This document shows positions 59,101-64,000 of a stretch of 64,000 nucleotides of DNA, one piece after another. Position numbers and translations under genes: made by a program. This DNA comes from Motacilla alba alba (lineage: Eukaryota; Chordata; Aves; Passeriformes; Motacillidae), in the NCBI RefSeq assembly GCF_015832195.1, contig NC_052018.1, positions 37,143,052 to 37,207,051 on the forward strand, in the 5' to 3' direction. The notes beneath the pieces were generated by a model. That model had not been told where the DNA came from, made no database searches, and saw only the letters and a list, made by a program, of their open reading frames with translations. Numbering within the stretch: the stretch's first letter is position 1; each line of letters starts with the position of its first letter.

Positions 59101-62100
59101 GTGGACATCATCAATAGAAATATTGGGGTTATGCTGACTTTTCACAGGTTCCTCTTCTGGTCTATCTGTCTTTGCACTAGCTGGTCTCTCCACCTGCATT
59201 GAGACTTACACCAGGAATTTCAGCTCCTCCTTTGACCCAAGCTTATCTCTTCCCCTGTGGCACTTCCTGCTGTCCCTTTCTGCAGAGCTCAGCAGGTTTT
59301 GCTAAGAAAACTAGTGAGCTCTGCTGTGAGCTACCATGTCTCCTGTTTGACCCACTCTTCCTTTTACATAAGCACAGCTTTGACTAACACAGATATTCTG
59401 GCGATTACAACCTCTCCTCCTGTGGAGGTCAGACACAGCAGCCATGCCTCTGCTACAAAGCTCCAGTGGCCAAGGAACAGGGCCTTGGGCAGGGGCATGT
59501 CATGCTCTGCATGGTTAATTAGCAAAGTCTTGACACACTAGAACTCTCTGCTCAGTGCTGAGGCATACTCCAGGAGTATTCCTAGCTGACAGCAACAATT
59601 GGACAAGGTTACCCAGGTGCTTTGAGAGGGTGGGTGTTGGACCCTGGAAGCAGTCTCAGGCACATTTTATTTACTAAGGTAGCTGTAATTAGCCTGATCA
59701 ATGCTGTTATGATGAATGACTCACCCATCAGAAGATGAAACAGTTCCTCACTGAATAGCTCTCTGCTCCTTTCCTCTCGGCAAGCAAGGGCTGTACGGGC
59801 GTGGCTGTGCCCCTCCCATGAGACCTGCCCTTCCCTGACATGCCAATCAAAAAGGTGTCACACATTTGGGGAAGCATTGAGATAAACTCACACTGGGAAG
59901 ACCCACCAAGAAGCTTTAGACCCTTCATTCATTCTTCAGAGATTCCCAGGTGACTGTGAGGTGAGAGGAGGATCACCTCACACCTGCTCTGTTTCTGGCA
60001 TGGTTCTGCAAGCATCCCCCACTGGCCAGACTCAGAGTGTAGATGTGCCTTCGATGGCTGCTCCTCTTTTCTTGCCCTGTATGCAGCCACAAAAGCAAGT
60101 CCAAGGACAAGAGCATTAAAGGGGGATTTTTTTTTACTGTGAGGACAGATAGAATTACATGCAATAAATGTTAATGTTAAAACAAGTCAGGCAACAGCAC
60201 TGGGGAAGACTCAGAGAGCTCATATGCTGCAAAAGCCCAAGGGAGTTTTTTCTTATGTGCATACCTTATATTGTAAAGTATGAAATATTGTAGCTAATGA
60301 GTCCCATTTACCTGAGATGTTAATACATCCACATCCTGTGCCACTTTATCTTTTGACATTTTAGAGCTTCCTTTTTTTTAATGGAAGCCATAATTTTCTT
60401 GAGTATAGTATCATGAATTCATTTCAACACCTAAAAGCTCAGCTATACTTTAATTGTGACATAGATATTGGCAATATGAAATCTGATTTTGCAATGCAAA
60501 TGCCTGTCTATTATCAGAATATTGTAAATTTGATTTGGACGCTGGAGCAGCAGCTGTTTATTCAGTTCACAGGTTTCTTGCGGTTTGTGGTTTCTTGTGG
60601 TTTAAACATTTGCAGGGTGTAGACACTAACGAGAGCACTGAATTGTTTATGGTGATCTTTGAAGCAGAATTGCAGATTTGTTATGAATTTTTGCCAGGCC
60701 AGCAGAAACATATTAACCTCTCCTTATGCAAAGTCCCACATGCAGACTAACCTCTCTAATCCAACACTTTGGGACCATGACATCATGCAGGTCAGTAAGA
60801 GTTTATGCTGCTACTGTATGGCAGCTGGTCATGTGCTTTCTTCTGATCTCTTATCTGAAGGATGGGCTTTTTCCTAGAATACACCATTCTGGCATTAAGC
60901 AAAAAAGTCCAACAAATCAACAACTCCCCCGAAATTTTTGTACTGCTCACAGTAGATGCCCGTGTAAGAGAGCTGGATAAGGCAGCAGGTTAGTGGTCAT
61001 CTCAGCAACTCATGAACTAGCTTTGTAAAGCCAGCTTTGCACTGGGAGTGAATGAAAGGATCCTCCTCATAGAAAACATGTAATTGTCAAAACAATATTG
61101 CCCTATGGAGGAACAGGAAAATTATTCTCACAAGCCTTTTCTACGACATGCCTTCTTCATACGACATAATTCTTTATGACATACCTTCTTCCTTTAGGTA
61201 CATAGCAAAAGGGAGCCCTCTAGAGTAAGTGTCATATGGAAAGACCTTGGTTTCCAGATGATTTGCAGTTGGTTTCATTTTTTACTTCAGCAGCTGTGAG
61301 GGTTCATGGAACATGGTGATTTATGTTGCAACTTCCAGCTCAAGGGAAGCACAAGCTGCTCACATGGGCCCGGGACATCCTGCCAGAAGAAATCTCTCAC
61401 ATCTGTGCCCTGTTTCCCTAAGCATCTATCAAAGACTTCATCCATCAAAGGCTGGAAGTGTTGGGACACCATTGTACTGGCTCAGACTGGACACTCTTGT
61501 GCTCCCTAAAATGAACAGGTGAATGAATGCTAGGGAGCAGACATCCCTCTCACCATGCTAGCTTTCACTTTTTGCACTTCTGTGAATCTTTCACAGCAGC
61601 TGAAATCCCATGTAAATGCAATGCCTCTCCTTTTCCCATTGTTATCCATCATCGTGCATTGCTCCCAGTCCCTCTTACCTATGTGCTGCCAGTACTGCAG
61701 TGCAGTGGGTGACATGACACAGTAAGTGTCATGTCCTTTTTATTTCCTCTTTCTGTAATGACCATGCCTTTTCCTCCCTCTGCTCTCAGACTCCTCCAAT
61801 AAACCAGCAAACCCAAGCTGCTCAGCTTGTGTTAGCTGCAGTGTGGGGAAGGAGCAGAAGGGCAGGAAGAGAAGCGTCATCATGGTATCAGTGGTGGGCC
61901 AAGGAGAGAGCTAAAGGAGAATAAAGGGACAGCTAGAAGGAGTGGGATGAAAATTGAAAGTAGAACTTTGGCCCTAGCAGATCAAGTGGCTTCTGGTTTA
62001 TGTATGGTCTCTTCCTTGCTGGTGACTGAATGCCAGACTCAGACCTGCTCTGCACCTCTGACAGCAGCTCCAAGGACAGGAGGATGCAACAAGCCCCTCA

Positions 62101-64000
62101 GTGCCCAGTAGAATGGACATCCTTCAAAGGGGACATGGCAGACCTTGGTCAGCTACAGCCCTCCTGGGCTGCCTCACCATCCCAGCCATCCCAGAGGTGC
62201 CACATGTGATGGGCCCCGCAGCCTCCTGACGTCTCCTCAGTACAGAATTACTGCTGTGCCAAGGCTAACAATACTCCCTCCATTCCCCATGCCATTTTGG
62301 CTAAAGCACAGAGCAGTAGCTCAGGTAAATTACAGGCCTGTACCAAAAATTACTGGGTGTAACTCTCTGGCCTGAGTTGAAAGGATGATAGACCTGGGGA
62401 TTGCAGATCTTCCTCGTGAGCCTGGGAAACCATGAATTGCCTTGTGGAGCCTGTGGCTTTACACAGTATTGCAAAGTCGTCTCTTTTTCCAGCCCCTTTT
62501 GTTCACAACCCCAGTGGCAGTGCTTTCACCATCTTGGGCAGCTGCATAGCTAAAGGGTTACACATCTGTGTATTCCCTGGTCTTTCTTCCTAACCCAGAA
62601 ACACCATAGAGAGTAAGAAATTCTTGCTCAGAAATGACTGTCAGGGAGGCAATGTAATGCATTTTGATTTTAATGGGATTTCCCATTTCTTCTTTTTCAG
62701 CTCTCACATCAAAGTAACAGAAACAAGCTAGTTTTCCTTGGGTGCCAGCCTGTGGTGGCTTCTCCATCACGTGGGGCAGCTTGGTCTTAGGCTTCCACCA
62801 GGACTGAGTTCTCTGCACAGTGCCTGACTGAAGGCAATGAAATATGTGAGAAAGTGAAGTTGTTTGGGTGAGAAAGACACAACTTTTGTTATTGCTGTCA
62901 TTTTTAATATTGGACGAGAACAAGGGTAGCAACAGCAAAAATTAATTTCCATTTCTTTCCTAATCAGATGCCATAACAGAATCAGAGACAGTCACGTGAA
63001 AGCTTCCTCTCAGACTTCACTGCTGCCCTGGAGTGGGCTGCTTTGGATTTCAATGTTCTAATTTTTCTAAAATTTTTATCCAGTTTTGTACTGGCTTAAC
63101 TTGGGAGACATCTCTGTGCCAATATGTCCCTCTGGTCTCTGCTGGGGTGCCTGGTGGGTGCCGTGGGCTAAGCCCATCATCCTTCTCCCTCTGCAGGGAT
63201 TCATCTCCTGTCACTCCTCACTCTCCCATCTGACTGAATTTCTGAGCTGCATCCTGGTTAACAGACAAACACAGAGGGACTCCAGGCATGGGAACACGGC
63301 TCACAGGAGCTGGAAGTGCTCCACTGGTACAGCTTATAATGAGATCCATCTGGAAGAGAAGGCAAAGGGAGCACTGGCTGGCAGGGCAAAACATTTTCAG
63401 GAGTTGTCATCTGGCACAGTGCCCTTACCTTCCCCTGATGGGAACAGCCTGTCTTCATCAGAGAGGCATGAAGCCTTCATCTTGAGTCACCAATGGCATC
63501 AGTCTCCAAAAATACCTTCCTGCTTCTGGCACAGCCCTGGTTATTAGGTCAAGCACATTCAATACCCAGTAACTAATGCAGGAGTTTGGCTGTGACACAT
63601 GCTGATTGCAAAAGGCTTCACTTGATGAAGGATTGCTCAATTAGTTAATGAGTTGCTCTGAAGGAACAGAGAGTGGCAAAAGACCAGATTTTGAGGTATT
63701 GGCTGCCACTTCTGTAGTGACAAAAATCAGAGTGTAAAATGGTGTACACAGAAAAGTCAGACTGTTTCAAACCAGTGTACTTGTCTCTGAACCAGAATGG
63801 GGGCATCAGGTCTGGCTGTCTTTTCTTTCAAAAAGGTCTTTCCATCCCAGCAAGATCCATGTTCCCAACACTTATGCTCCTTTTTATCCAAGTATTCCTT
63901 CTGTGGAGAAAAATACTTTAAAAAAGATTTGGCAAAACCCATCCAAGAGCAATACACCACCAAATACACCAGCAAGCAGAAACTTTGGGACCTCCCTCAG
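56166..64000. other. No gene seen; GC-richer patches at 57.1-57.7 and 58.6-59.1 kb
   Basis: Unique DNA to the end of the window. The GC-richer patches produce overlapping frames up to 133 codons (57011-57412, plus) on both strands. CpG remains sparse, so they are not clear CpG islands. At 63086-63547 a plus-strand frame of 153 codons overlaps three others and is unrecognised. An A tract lies near 58405. No repeat family is identified. Confidence 0.45.

Noticed and set aside
63086..63547. 153-codon plus-strand ORF
   Set aside because: Overlapped by three other frames and has no recognisable motif or splice context.
1..64000. CRISPR arrays, operons, tRNA or rRNA genes
   Set aside because: No regularly spaced repeats, no prokaryotic gene packing, and no cloverleaf or rRNA core that I could recognise on reading.

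Overview
The window reads as bird nuclear DNA, or at least sauropsid. It has moderate GC, no compact coding, and repeats that are mostly CR1-clade non-LTR retrotransposon pieces. I see no L1 or Alu-like element. I also see an endogenous-retrovirus-like LTR, amniote CORE-SINE (MIR-type) relics and short microsatellites. The clearest clue is the CR1 copy at 15074-15670. Its reverse strand encodes the end of a CR1 reverse transcriptase and runs into the 3' tail with the ATTCTGTG octamer typical of avian CR1.

I found no protein-coding gene, RNA gene or CRISPR array that I can defend across the 64 kb. Open reading frames reach about 205 codons, which is not surprising for this length and base composition. 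None of them shows a recognisable host protein domain. The window is best read as a gene-poor intergenic stretch or the inside of a very long intron. The sequence alone does not say which.

Layout. 1-5 kb: AT-rich unique DNA, a 42-bp-period duplication and a minus-strand LTR-like block (about 2885-3500). 5-13 kb: a CORE-SINE relic (5215-5440), a G-quadruplex-type run (7445-7470), a homeodomain-site-rich candidate regulatory block (9350-9600) and a 23-A run. 13-16 kb: an old plus-strand CR1/L3-type element (about 13335-14115), then a younger minus-strand CR1 (15074-15670). 16-27 kb: unique DNA with an AAT microsatellite of about 75 bp and a self-complementary CA/TA/TG array. 27-33 kb: three more old CR1 fragments, the longest about 1.1 kb (31230-32360, minus). 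33-50 kb: mostly unrecognised unique DNA, including the longest ORF (43603-44223, minus). 50-57 kb: an old CR1 (about 51000-51480), a perfect-armed 26-bp palindrome, a MIR-like relic and a foldback element (56062-56165). 57-64 kb: somewhat GC-richer unique DNA, nothing recognised.

There is no gene system to reconstruct here. The content of interest is the layering of CR1 ages, the two self-complementary arrays and a few candidate regulatory blocks. I found no convincing evidence of a previously undescribed biological system. Repeat names rest on recalled family features, not on a database search, and boundaries are approximate.
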